Positions 44,773-52,631 of a DNA stretch of 64,000 nucleotides are shown here, piece by piece. A program made the position numbers and the translations under genes. Every line of letters begins with the position of its first letter. Position 1 is the first letter of the stretch. The notes below the pieces were generated by a model. That model was not told where the DNA came from, searched no databases, and worked only from the letters and a program-made list of their open reading frames with translations. This DNA comes from Nocardioides renjunii (GTDB lineage Bacteria > Actinomycetota > Actinomycetes > Propionibacteriales > Nocardioidaceae): the NCBI RefSeq assembly GCF_034661175.1, contig NZ_CP141058.1, positions 2,852,001 through 2,916,000 on the forward strand, written 5' to 3'.

Positions 44773-45867
44773 TCAGGCAGGCGCGATGACGGCGGTGGCG
44801 CGCTCCCGCGCCCACGCGTCGGCCGCGAGGACGTCGTCCACCGTCAGGTTCTCCGACGAGCGTACGTCGTGGGCGGCGAGGACGTCGGCAACCGTGGGGA
44901 TGATGTCGACGAAGCGGAGGCGCCCGGCGCGGAACGCCTCGACGCAGGCCTCGTTGGCGGCGTTGTAGACCGCCGGCGCGGTGCCGCCCTGCTCCCCCGC
45001 CGCCCGCGCGAGGGAGACGGCCGGGAAGGCGTCGTCGTCGAGCGGGAGGAACTCCCACGTGCCGGGGGTGGTCCAGTCGAAGGCGGGCGCCGCGTCGGGC
45101 ACCCGGTCGGGCCAGGCGAGGCCGAGCGCGATGGGGATCATCATGGTCGGCGGGCTGGCCTGGAGGATCGTGGAGCCGTCGACGAACTCGACCATCGAGT
45201 GGACGTCGCTGGTGGGGTGCACCACCACGTCGATCCGGTCGAAGGGGATGTCGAAGAGCAGGTGTGCCTCGATGACCTCCAGGCCCTTGTTGACCAGGGT
45301 GGCGGAGTTGATGGTGATGACCGGTCCCATCGACCAGGTGGGGTGCTGGAGCGCCTCGTCGACGGTGACGGTGGCGAGGTCCTCGCGGGTGCGGCCGCGG
45401 AAGGGTCCGCCGGACGCGGTCAGCACGAGGCGTCGTACCTCCGCGCGGGTGCCGGAGCGCAGGCACTGGGCCAGCGCGGAGTGCTCGGAGTCGACCGGCA
45501 CGATCTGGCCCGGCTGCGCCCGGCCGGTGACCAGGGCACCGCCCATGATGAGCGACTCCTTGTTGGCCAGCGCGAGGGTGTTGCCGGCGTCGAGGGCGGC
45601 CAGGGTGGGCCGCAGGCCGACAGCGCCGGTGATGCCGTTGAGCACGACGTCGCACTCCCGGGCCGCGGCCTCCGTCGACGCCTCCTCGCCCAGGCCGGAC
45701 CAGGCGGGGGCGAACTCCGCCACCTGGGCGTCGAAGAGCTCGCGGTTCGAGCCGCCGGCGGTGAGCGCGACGACGCGGAAGCGGTCGGGGTGGGCGCGGA
45801 CGAGCTCGAGGGCCTGGGTGCCGATCGACCCGGTCGAGCCGAGGATCACGATGTCGCGCACAGTCAC
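44773..45867 (-). CDS. dxr: 1-deoxy-D-xylulose-5-phosphate reductoisomerase
   Basis: Dxr makes MEP, the second step of the non-mevalonate isoprenoid pathway. The 364-residue protein has the NADPH loop [14 protein letters not shown] (about residues 6–19), NKESLIMGG, and the metal and substrate region PVDSEHSAL with ASGGPFR. Its GTG at 45867 lies only 26 bases from the divergent TPR gene start. CAAACT six bases upstream is a candidate -10. Confidence 0.97.
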   Translation of the reverse strand: MTVRDIVILGSTGSIGTQALELVRAHPDRFRVVALTAGGSNRELFDAQVAEFAPAWSGLGEEASTEAAARECDVVLNGITGAVGLRPTLAALDAGNTLALANKESLIMGGALVTGRAQPGQIVPVDSEHSALAQCLRSGTRAEVRRLVLTASGGPFRGRTREDLATVTVDEALQHPTWSMGPVITINSATLVNKGLEVIEAHLLFDIPFDRIDVVVHPTSDVHSMVEFVDGSTILQASPPTMMIPIALGLAWPDRVPDAAPAFDWTTPGTWEFLPLDDDAFPAVSLARAAGEQGGTAPAVYNAANEACVEAFRAGRLRFVDIIPTVADVLAAHDVRSSENLTVDDVLAADAWARERATAVIAPA

Positions 45868-45873
45868 CGCCCC

Positions 45874-45886
45874 AGTTTGTCAGGAT
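45874..45886. promoter_or_regulatory. back-to-back -10 elements of dxr and the TPR gene
   Basis: CAAACT (minus strand, 45874–45879) is six bases before the dxr GTG. CAGGAT (plus strand, 45881–45886) is seven bases before the GTG at 45894. The two elements are one base apart. Confidence 0.4.
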
Positions 45887-45893
45887 GGGCGCC

Positions 45894-46949
45894 GTGACCG
45901 AGGACTGGCAGGCACTCATGCGTGCCGAGACGCTGCTCGACCTGCGCCGCGACGCCGAGGCCGAGCAGCGCTTCCGCGACGTCCTCGCCGCCGACCCGGA
46001 GTCGGTCCCCGCCCTGCTGGGGCTCGGTCGCGCCCTCAACCGCCAGGACCGGCACGAGGAGGCCGAGCGGGCGGTCCGCAGCGCGCTGGCGCTCGCGCCG
46101 GAGCACGCGGCGGGCTACCACCAGCTCACCGACGTCCTCTGCGACCGCCGCGACGGCGCCGGCGCGCTGAGTGCCGCCGAGAGCGGCCTGGCGCTCGCGC
46201 CGCACGCCTTCACCTCGCACTACCAGCACGCCCGCGCCCTGCTGAGCCAGCGGCGACCGCGGGTCCGCGACGCGTACGACGCCGCGGTGCGGGCCGTGGG
46301 GCTCGCTCCGCACAGTCCCGACGCCCACAACCTCGTCGGCCTGTGCCTCGACGGCCTCGGCGACCACGCCGGCGCGCAGGCCGCCTTCCGCAACGCGCTG
46401 GCCCTCGACCCGCTGCACACGATGGCGCAGAACAACCTCGCCGCGACCGAGCTCGACCGCGGCCGGCTCCGCCGCGCGGCCGGCCTGCTGCGCTCGGCGG
46501 TCGGCAACGACCCGCAGGAGAAGCAGCTGCACCAGAACCTCGACGTCGTGCTCCTGCTGCTCGTCCGGCGCGTGGTGTGGTCCCTGTGCGGGGTGGCGAT
46601 CGTGCTCGGCGTGCTGCTGGTGACGGAGGCGCCCTGGTGGGCCCGAGCGCTGAGCGGCACGGCCTACGTCGCCGTGCTCGCCACGCTGCTGCACCGGGTC
46701 CGCGTCCAGCTCCCGCGCGGCGTGAGCCGCTGGGGCCGGGGCATCTGGGGCCGGACGCGGTGGCAGGGGCGCTACCTCATCGGCCTGCTGGTGCTCCTGT
46801 CCGTCGCGGTGCTGCTGCTGGCCTTCGCCCCCTACCCGGTGGCGGCCGGAGCCGGGCTCGTGCTCGGCGGCATCCTGCGGGTGCTCGGCGTGCTGTGCGT
46901 CATCGGCTGGATCGGCGCCGCCGCGGTCAACCTCGCGCGCGGTCGGTGA
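45894..46949 (+). CDS. TPR-repeat membrane protein
   Basis: The 351-residue protein has about five tetratricopeptide repeats (residues 10–215, for example PDAHNLVGLCLDGLGDHAGAQAAFRNALALDPLH). Four transmembrane helices follow (about residues 225–345). The GTG at 45894 is preferred to the ATG at 45885. The same context TGGGCGCCGTG recurs at the next gene, and a -10-like CAGGAT sits seven bases before it. The AAA+ ATPase gene follows 22 bases later, which suggests a shared function as a membrane-tethered scaffold. The process is unknown. Confidence 0.75.
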   Translation: MTEDWQALMRAETLLDLRRDAEAEQRFRDVLAADPESVPALLGLGRALNRQDRHEEAERAVRSALALAPEHAAGYHQLTDVLCDRRDGAGALSAAESGLALAPHAFTSHYQHARALLSQRRPRVRDAYDAAVRAVGLAPHSPDAHNLVGLCLDGLGDHAGAQAAFRNALALDPLHTMAQNNLAATELDRGRLRRAAGLLRSAVGNDPQEKQLHQNLDVVLLLLVRRVVWSLCGVAIVLGVLLVTEAPWWARALSGTAYVAVLATLLHRVRVQLPRGVSRWGRGIWGRTRWQGRYLIGLLVLLSVAVLLLAFAPYPVAAGAGLVLGGILRVLGVLCVIGWIGAAAVNLARGR

Positions 46950-46958
46950 CGGCCCTCC

Positions 46959-46964
46959 TAGGGT
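46959..46964 (+). promoter_or_regulatory. -10 element for the leaderless AAA+ gene
   Basis: TAGGGT ends seven bases before the GTG at 46972. This is the clearest example of the leaderless pattern. Confidence 0.55.
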
Positions 46965-46971
46965 GGGCGCC

Positions 46972-48231
46972 GTGGACGAGCGACTGATCGACAGCCTGGC
47001 GGCCGCGGTGCGCTCCGCCCCGGACGACCTCACCCTCCGGCTGCACCTCGCCGGGCTGCTCGTCGACGCCGGGCGCGGCGGCGAGGCCGTCGAGCACGTC
47101 GCGACCGTCCTGGCCACCGAGCCCACGTCGGCGCGGGCCCGCGAGCTGATGGCTCAGGCCGTGGCTCCCCCGTCGGCGCCTGCGCCCGCCGACCAGGCTC
47201 CCGCCGACGCGCCCACCGACGCTCCCACTGACGCGCCCACCGACGTGCCCCCTGCGGGTGCGCCGACCGACTTCGACTGGCGTGCCGCCGAGTCCGACCT
47301 CGGCGACCCGGTCGGACCGATGTTCGTCGACGGCGCCACCGAGGACCCCGGCCCGGCCGCGTTCGACGCCGAGCGGGTCGGCGTACGGCTCGCGGACGTG
47401 GGCGGGCTCACCGAGGTCAAGAAGCGCCTCGAGGCCGGCTTCCTCGCGCCGCTGCGCAACCCGGAGCTGCGCCGGCTCTACGGCAAGTCGCTGCGAGGTG
47501 GCCTGCTGCTCTACGGCCCGCCGGGGTGCGGCAAGACGTTCCTCGCCAAGGCCGTCGCCGGGGAGCTCGGCGCCTCCTTCATCCACGTCTCGCTGGCCGA
47601 CGTGCTCGGCATGTACGTCGGGCAGAGCGAGCGCAACGTCAAGGAGCTCTTCGAGGTCGCCCGGACCTCCGCGCCGTGCGTGCTGTTCCTCGACGAGCTC
47701 GACGCCATCGGGCAGAAGCGCTCCCTGTCGCGCAACAGCGGCGCGCGCACCACCGTCAACCAGCTCCTCACCGAGCTCGACGGCGTCGGCTCGGACAACG
47801 AGGGCGTCTTCGTGCTCGCGGCCACCAACCACCCGTGGGACGTCGACCCGGCGCTGCGCCGCCCCGGTCGCCTCGACCGCACGCTGCTGGTGCTGCCGCC
47901 CGACCGCGAGGCGCGGGAGGCGATCCTGCGCACCCACCTGCGCGACCGGCCGGTCGAGCGCATCGACACGCGCAGGCTGGCCACGGCGACCGACGGCTTC
48001 AGCGGCGCCGACCTCGCCCACCTGTGCGAGTCGGCGTCGGAGAACGCGCTGATGGAGTCCGTCGGCTCGGGGCAGGTCCGGATGATCGGGATGGCCGACT
48101 TCGACCAGGCCCTGTCCGAGGTCCGCCCCTCGATCGGGCCGTGGTTGGAGACCGCGCGCAACGTGGCGCTCTACGCCAACGCCTCGGGCGAGTACGACGA
48201 CCTGGCGACGTGGCTGCGCAAGCAGCGCTAG
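46972..48231 (+). CDS. classical AAA+ ATPase with N-terminal helical repeat
   Basis: The 419-residue protein has a short TPR-like N-terminus (about residues 1–60) and a low-complexity Ala/Pro/Asp/Thr linker with repeated APTD units (about 65–100). A single classical AAA domain of the Cdc48/FtsH kind follows. It has Walker A GPPGCGKT, Walker B VLFLDELDAI, the NHPWDVDPALRRPGRLDR arginine-finger region and a C-terminal helical lid. No protease domain is fused. The GTG at 46972 is chosen over 46963 on the TAGGGT spacing. It probably unfolds or remodels a partner with the TPR membrane protein. The stop codon overlaps that of the convergent gene in CTAG. Confidence 0.85.
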   Translation: MDERLIDSLAAAVRSAPDDLTLRLHLAGLLVDAGRGGEAVEHVATVLATEPTSARARELMAQAVAPPSAPAPADQAPADAPTDAPTDAPTDVPPAGAPTDFDWRAAESDLGDPVGPMFVDGATEDPGPAAFDAERVGVRLADVGGLTEVKKRLEAGFLAPLRNPELRRLYGKSLRGGLLLYGPPGCGKTFLAKAVAGELGASFIHVSLADVLGMYVGQSERNVKELFEVARTSAPCVLFLDELDAIGQKRSLSRNSGARTTVNQLLTELDGVGSDNEGVFVLAATNHPWDVDPALRRPGRLDRTLLVLPPDREAREAILRTHLRDRPVERIDTRRLATATDGFSGADLAHLCESASENALMESVGSGQVRMIGMADFDQALSEVRPSIGPWLETARNVALYANASGEYDDLATWLRKQR

Positions 48232-48833
48232 CCCGCCTGCTCCTCCGGCGCGCCGAACGACCAGATGCCCACGCCGCCGACCTCCACCAGCGTGGCGCCG
48301 GCGGTGACCGGCACCTTCTGGTCGTCCGACGCGCCGAGCGCGGCGCGCACGGTCAGCACGTCGTCGCGGTGCCGGGCGAGCACGGCGTCGCCGGGCACGT
48401 CGGCGCAGGGCGCCGGGTCCGTGCGGCCTGCGCGCATCGCGACGTCCCAGGGGACGTCCTCGTCGTCGACCGTGAGGACCACGCCGGCGTCGGTGGAGCC
48501 GACCCGCACCCGGCCCTCGGCGCCGGGCGAGTCGTCGTACGCCGCCTCGGCGCCGACGCGTGCCACGGCCAGCGCCACCAGCACCCCCTCCTCGGGAGGC
48601 AGCGAGCCGAGCACCACCCGGTCACCGATCCCGACGCCGAAGGCGCGCAGCACGCCGGCGCAGGCGGCCACCTCGGTGAGCAGCCAGGCGAAGGTCCGCT
48701 CCTTGCCGGCGAGCGTCAGGGCGACGTCATCGGCGCGACCACGGATCACGTGGATGTCGAGGGCGTTGTAGCAGGCGTTGAGGGTGCCGGGGTCGCCGTC
48801 GGCGGGCGCCCTGAACCAGGTGACGTCGGCCAT
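48228..48833 (-). CDS. AMP-binding-enzyme-like orphan, N-terminal part only
   Basis: The 201-residue protein matches only the N-terminal region of acetyl/propionyl-CoA synthetases. It has a start like LNACYNALDIHVIRGRADDVALTL, then TFAWLLTEVAACAGVLRAFGVGIGDRVVL and PPEEGVLVALAVARVGAEAAYDDSP. The P-loop and adenylation motifs and the C-terminal lid are absent, so adenylation activity is unlikely. It starts four bases after the M1 aminopeptidase stop and is co-transcribed with it. It is either a domesticated remnant or a small family of its own. Confidence 0.7.
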   Translation of the reverse strand: MADVTWFRAPADGDPGTLNACYNALDIHVIRGRADDVALTLAGKERTFAWLLTEVAACAGVLRAFGVGIGDRVVLGSLPPEEGVLVALAVARVGAEAAYDDSPGAEGRVRVGSTDAGVVLTVDDEDVPWDVAMRAGRTDPAPCADVPGDAVLARHRDDVLTVRAALGASDDQKVPVTAGATLVEVGGVGIWSFGAPEEQAG

Positions 48834-48837
48834 CGGG

Positions 48838-50277
48838 TCAGGCCAGCCCGTTGTCCGCCGTCTCGGCCGGCCGCGACGGGGTGCGCAGCCAGGCGTCGAA
48901 GAAGCCGGTGAGGTCCTGCCCGCTGACCCGCGCGGCCACCTCCTCGAACTCGGCGGACGAGCCGTTGCCGCCGCGCTGCTCGCTGATCCACGTGCGCAGC
49001 ACCCGCCAGAACGCCTCGTCGCCGACGCGGTTGCGCAGGGCCTGCAGGGTCATGGCGCCGCGGCCGTAGACGGCCCCGTCGAAGACGCGCTCGGCGCCCG
49101 GGTCGCCGATGGTGAGCTTCCAGAAGTCGGAGGAGCCGTCGACGTCGGTGTAGTAGTCGCGCAGGGTCGCAGCGGCCGAGCGACCGCCGTGGTTCTCGGT
49201 CCAGCGCCACTCCATGAACGTCGCGAACCCCTCGTTGAGCCAGATGTCGCGCCAGTGCTGGACGGCGATGTCGTCGCCGAACCACTGGTGGGCGAGCTCG
49301 TGCACCACGAGGCTGGTGTAGCCGGCGCCCACCGAGGGGTAGGTCGGCCGGGTCTGGTTCTCCAGGGCGAAGCCCGGGTCGAGCGACGTCGTGATGCCGC
49401 CGACCACCGAGAACGGGTAGTCGCCGAGGTCCTCCTCGAGTCCGGCGACGACCTCCGGGGTCTTCTTCATCAGCCGCATGCTGGCGTCGTGCTCGGCGTC
49501 GCTGAGGCCCTTCGAGACCGCCACGAGCCACGGCAGGCCGCGGTGCCTGCCCTTGGCGATGGTGAAGTCGCCGGCGGCGAAGAAGGCGAGGTAGGGCACC
49601 ATCGGCTCGTCGGCGCGCCAGTGCCACATCGTGGAGGTGCGGCCGACCTTCCTGCCCTTGAGCTCGCCGTTGGAGATCACCTCGCGCCCGTTGGGCACGC
49701 GCACCTTGACGTCGACGACCGCCTTGTCGAGCGGGTGGTCGTTGGCGGGGAACCACCACGGGGCCATGTGCGGCTCGTTCATCGTGACGACCTCGCGCCG
49801 GCTCGCGAGCCAGTTGTCCTCGCCGGCGTAGGAGTGCCTGCCGGGGCGGTCGGCGTACGACACGACGACGGTGTGCTCGGTGCCGGCGGCCAGCGGCCGC
49901 TTCGGCGTGATCCGCAGCTCGTGCCCGCCGCCGGTCCTGGCGACGTCGGCCTTCGCGCCGTCGACGGTCACCTTCGACACCTTCAGCAGGAAGTCGAGGG
50001 AGAAGCTCCTGAGCTCGGTCAGGGCGGTGAGCTCGACGCGGGTGCGACCGCTCAGCCGCCTGTCCTCGAGCGAGTAGCGGTTGTCGATGGCGTAGGACGA
50101 CACGTCGATGCCGCCGTTGCCGTCGAGCGGCCAGTAGGGGTCGCCGATGCCCGACGCGCCGTCGACCGGGGCGTCCGCCCGCACTCCGGCCGTGGCGGTG
50201 GCGCTGGCCAGCCCGACGGTCATGGCACCGGCGAGGACGACGGCGAGCAGGGGTCGAGGGATCGGTCGTGAGGTCAC
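48838..50277 (-). CDS. secreted M1 family metallopeptidase
   Basis: The 479-residue protein has a signal peptide (RPIPRPLLAVVLAGAMTVGLASATATA, cut near residue 30). An aminopeptidase N-like beta domain precedes the M1 catalytic domain with HELAHQWFGDD and LNEGFATF (HExxH-18-E), at about residues 315–345. The usual GAMEN exopeptidase motif reads ALENQT. It lacks the large C-terminal domain of PepN, as in the short secreted actinobacterial forms. The GTG at 50277 has TAGGTT six bases upstream. Confidence 0.92.
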   Translation of the reverse strand: MTSRPIPRPLLAVVLAGAMTVGLASATATAGVRADAPVDGASGIGDPYWPLDGNGGIDVSSYAIDNRYSLEDRRLSGRTRVELTALTELRSFSLDFLLKVSKVTVDGAKADVARTGGGHELRITPKRPLAAGTEHTVVVSYADRPGRHSYAGEDNWLASRREVVTMNEPHMAPWWFPANDHPLDKAVVDVKVRVPNGREVISNGELKGRKVGRTSTMWHWRADEPMVPYLAFFAAGDFTIAKGRHRGLPWLVAVSKGLSDAEHDASMRLMKKTPEVVAGLEEDLGDYPFSVVGGITTSLDPGFALENQTRPTYPSVGAGYTSLVVHELAHQWFGDDIAVQHWRDIWLNEGFATFMEWRWTENHGGRSAAATLRDYYTDVDGSSDFWKLTIGDPGAERVFDGAVYGRGAMTLQALRNRVGDEAFWRVLRTWISEQRGGNGSSAEFEEVAARVSGQDLTGFFDAWLRTPSRPAETADNGLA

Positions 50278-50283
50278 CCTCCG

Positions 50284-50289
50284 AACCTA
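50284..50289 (-). promoter_or_regulatory. -10 element for the leaderless M1 peptidase
   Basis: TAGGTT on the minus strand ends six bases before the GTG at 50277. Confidence 0.5.
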
Positions 50290-50394
50290 GCCCACTCCGT
50301 AATTCGGGTGCGGACCGCCGACGGCTGCGCCAGACTGGTCGGCGTACGCCCCGGCGACGACCCGCGTCGCCCGTGTTGTGAGAGGAGCCGTGAC

Positions 50395-50493
50395 ATGTCC
50401 ATCACTGTCCTCGGCCTGCCCGCCGACCACCTCTCTCACGCACGGAGCACCCACCTTGACGCACGCATTCCCGGAGGACTTCCTCCGCACTGA
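50395..50493 (+). CDS. possible upstream ORF or leader peptide overlapping the RIO kinase start
   Basis: A 32-codon frame (MSITVLGLPADHLSHARSTH…) starts at an ATG with a strong GAGAGGAG ribosome site spaced seven bases away. It ends 38 bases inside the kinase frame. It is rich in His and Leu. It may set the rate of kinase translation by coupling. It could also mean that the kinase start is misjudged. Confidence 0.4.
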   Translation: MSITVLGLPADHLSHARSTHLDARIPGGLPPH

Positions 50494-51349
50494 CGACCGT
50501 TCGCCCACCGAGGGCATCGACGAGTCGTTCGTCTTCTCGTTCCACACCTACGCCGACGAGCTCGGCGAGGGTCAGCGCTGGTCCCGCTGGGAGGACCTCG
50601 AGGCCCTCATGCGGGGCCCCGAGCCGCGCCCCGACTGGGTCGTCACCTCCAGCGGCGCCATCGACGCCGACCTGGGCATCCTCAAGACCGGCAAGGAGGC
50701 CGACGTCTTCCTGCTGGAGCGCGGCGACCCGCACCGGCCCGAGGACGCGGTCGTGATGGCCGCGAAGCGCTACCGCGACACCGACCACCGCACCTTCCAC
50801 CGTGCAGCCGCCTACACCGAGGGCCGCTCCATGAAGCGCTCCCGGGACGAGCGCGCCCTCAAGCGCAAGTCGACCTGGGGCCGCCAGGTCGCCGCGGGCG
50901 AGTGGGCGATCTCGGAGTGGAACGCCCTGCGGCGGTGCTGGGAGCTCGGCCTCCCGGTCCCCTACCCGGTCCAGATCGACGACACCGAGATCCTGATGGA
51001 GTGGATCACCCACACCGTCGACGGCGAGGTCGAGACCGCGCCCCGGGTGGCCCAGGTCCGCCCCGAGCGGACCGTGGTCGAGGGCTACTACGAGCAGCTC
51101 CGCGACGCGCTGATGACGCTCGTCCAGGCTGGGCTCGTGCACGGGGACCTGTCTCCCTACAACACCCTCGCCGCCGGTGAGCGGCTGGTCATCATCGACC
51201 TGCCGCAGATGGTGGACCTCGTCGGCAACCCGCGCGGGATGGACTTCCTGCTGCGCGACTGCGCCAACATGTGCGCCTGGTTCCGCTCCCGCGGGCTCGA
51301 GGTCGACGAGCAGGAGCTGTTCGGGGAGCTGATGGCCCACGCCTTCTGA
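50456..51349 (+). CDS. RIO-type serine/threonine kinase
   Basis: The 297-residue protein has RIO1-like kinase features. The ATP loop is in ILKTGKEADVFLLE, with a Lys in VMAAKRY. The catalytic loop reads LVHGDLSPYNTL and the metal site reads VIIDLPQMVD (RIO pattern IDxxQ). RIO kinases act in ribosome maturation in archaea and eukaryotes, and bacterial members are less studied. The start is uncertain. TTG 50456 (LTHAFPEDF) has GGAG eight bases upstream, and GTG 50378 or 50390 would add up to 26 residues. It ends before a double hairpin. Confidence 0.85.
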   Translation: MTHAFPEDFLRTDDRSPTEGIDESFVFSFHTYADELGEGQRWSRWEDLEALMRGPEPRPDWVVTSSGAIDADLGILKTGKEADVFLLERGDPHRPEDAVVMAAKRYRDTDHRTFHRAAAYTEGRSMKRSRDERALKRKSTWGRQVAAGEWAISEWNALRRCWELGLPVPYPVQIDDTEILMEWITHTVDGEVETAPRVAQVRPERTVVEGYYEQLRDALMTLVQAGLVHGDLSPYNTLAAGERLVIIDLPQMVDLVGNPRGMDFLLRDCANMCAWFRSRGLEVDEQELFGELMAHAF

Positions 51350-51379
51350 GCGGGGGTCGTCGGGTGGGTCCTCGGGTTT

Positions 51380-51442
51380 CGGGTTTCCCCGCACAGGCGG
51401 GGAAACCCGAACTTCTGGGGGCGTGCACACCCCCAGAAGTTC
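51380..51442 (+). terminator. two abutting hairpins after the RIO kinase
   Basis: Hairpin one (51380–51409) has a perfect 13-bp stem and loop ACAG. Hairpin two (51409–51442) has a perfect 13-bp stem and an eight-base loop. They share base 51409. They separate the kinase from the LOG gene on the same strand. Confidence 0.75.
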
Positions 51443-51471
51443 GCAACACGCTCGGCAAGTCCGCCTTGAGT

Positions 51472-51505
51472 CTCTCAGGGACTCACGCCTGAGAGCGGAT
51501 AGGTT
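51472..51505 (+). promoter_or_regulatory. LOG gene promoter region with small dyad
   Basis: TAGGTT (51500–51505) ends seven bases before the GTG at 51513. Just upstream, CTCTCAG and CTGAGAG form a seven-bp inverted repeat spaced by ten bases (51472–51495). It overlaps the expected -35 area and may be an operator. Confidence 0.4.
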
Positions 51506-51512
51506 GGGGCGC

Positions 51513-52631
51513 GTGCTGCACTCCCGTGGACGCGTCCTCGACGTCACCTCCCTCGACGACCTCGACCGTCGGCTGGCCGAGGGCGTGCGGTCGCTGGCCG
51601 GCTGGCGGGTGCTGCGCCTCGACCTCACCGCGCGCGGCCCCGCCCTGCTCGAGCGGTCGCTGGCGCAGTCGCTGTTCCTCGGCTGCGAGTTCGCCGAGGG
51701 CGAGGACGACGCCGTACGTCGCGCCGGCGGGGTGGTGCTGCACGCGATCCCCGACGTCCCGGTCGACCCCTACCGGGCGGGCCTCTACTCCCCCGCCGAG
51801 CTCTACGACGCACCCCGCTACGAGGACACCCTCGACGCCCGGGCCTACGCCTGGTCCCGGCGCGGTGCCGGACCCGAGGACGCGCTCGCCATGGCGCTGC
51901 ACGACCACCACGTCGACGCCGCCCTCGGCGAGTGGGTCGCCGGACGCGAGGTCGTCGGCGTCATGGGCGGCCACGCGCTGGAGCGCGGCAGCGAGGCGTA
52001 CGCCGACGCGGCGCGGCTCGGCCACACCCTGGCCGCGCGGCTGACGGTCGCCACGGGCGGCGGACCCGGGGCGATGGAGGCCGCCAACCTCGGCGCGTTC
52101 GTGCCGGGGGACGCATCGGGTCAGGCGTCCGCCGCGCTCGACGCCGCGCTGGCGGCGGTCGCGCGGGTGCCGTCGTTCCGACCCGACATCGGCGCTTGGG
52201 CCCGGGTCGCGCTGGACGTCGTCGAGGCGACGGCCGGCGGCCGGGCGTCGCTCGGCATCCCGACCTGGCACTACGGCCACGAGCCGCCGAACCCCTTCGC
52301 CACGGCGATCGCGAAGTTCTTCCGCAACGCCCCGCGCGAGGCGCTGCTGCTCGAAGTGTGCACAGCCGGCATCGTGTTCCTCCCGGGAGCCGGCGGCACG
52401 GTGCAGGAGGTCTTCCAGGACGCCTGCGAGAACTACTACGCCGACCGGACGTCCGTGGCGCCCATGGTGCTGGTCGGCCGCCGCCACTGGACCGAGGACC
52501 TTCCCGTGTGGCCGCTGCTGCAGGCGCTGGCGCGCGGACGGTCGATGGAGCCCCACGTCCACCTCGTCGACAGCGTCGAGGAGGCCGTGGCGGTGGTGGT
52601 GGCGGAGGTCACCCGGCGCGTCGGCGGCTGA
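51513..52631 (+). CDS. LOG-family Rossmann protein (nucleotide monophosphate nucleosidase-like)
   Basis: The 372-residue protein carries the LOG signature: GVMGGHALERGSEAY, then TGGGPGAMEAANLGAF, and LPGAGGTVQEVFQDACENYYA (the PGGxGTxxE motif in variant form). LOG enzymes release the base from nucleoside 5'-monophosphates; longer members resemble PpnN (YgdH). An N-terminal extension of about 140 residues is present. The GTG at 51513 is supported by TAGGTT. It overlaps the convergent glycosyltransferase by 23 bases. Confidence 0.88.
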   Translation: MLHSRGRVLDVTSLDDLDRRLAEGVRSLAGWRVLRLDLTARGPALLERSLAQSLFLGCEFAEGEDDAVRRAGGVVLHAIPDVPVDPYRAGLYSPAELYDAPRYEDTLDARAYAWSRRGAGPEDALAMALHDHHVDAALGEWVAGREVVGVMGGHALERGSEAYADAARLGHTLAARLTVATGGGPGAMEAANLGAFVPGDASGQASAALDAALAAVARVPSFRPDIGAWARVALDVVEATAGGRASLGIPTWHYGHEPPNPFATAIAKFFRNAPREALLLEVCTAGIVFLPGAGGTVQEVFQDACENYYADRTSVAPMVLVGRRHWTEDLPVWPLLQALARGRSMEPHVHLVDSVEEAVAVVVAEVTRRVGG

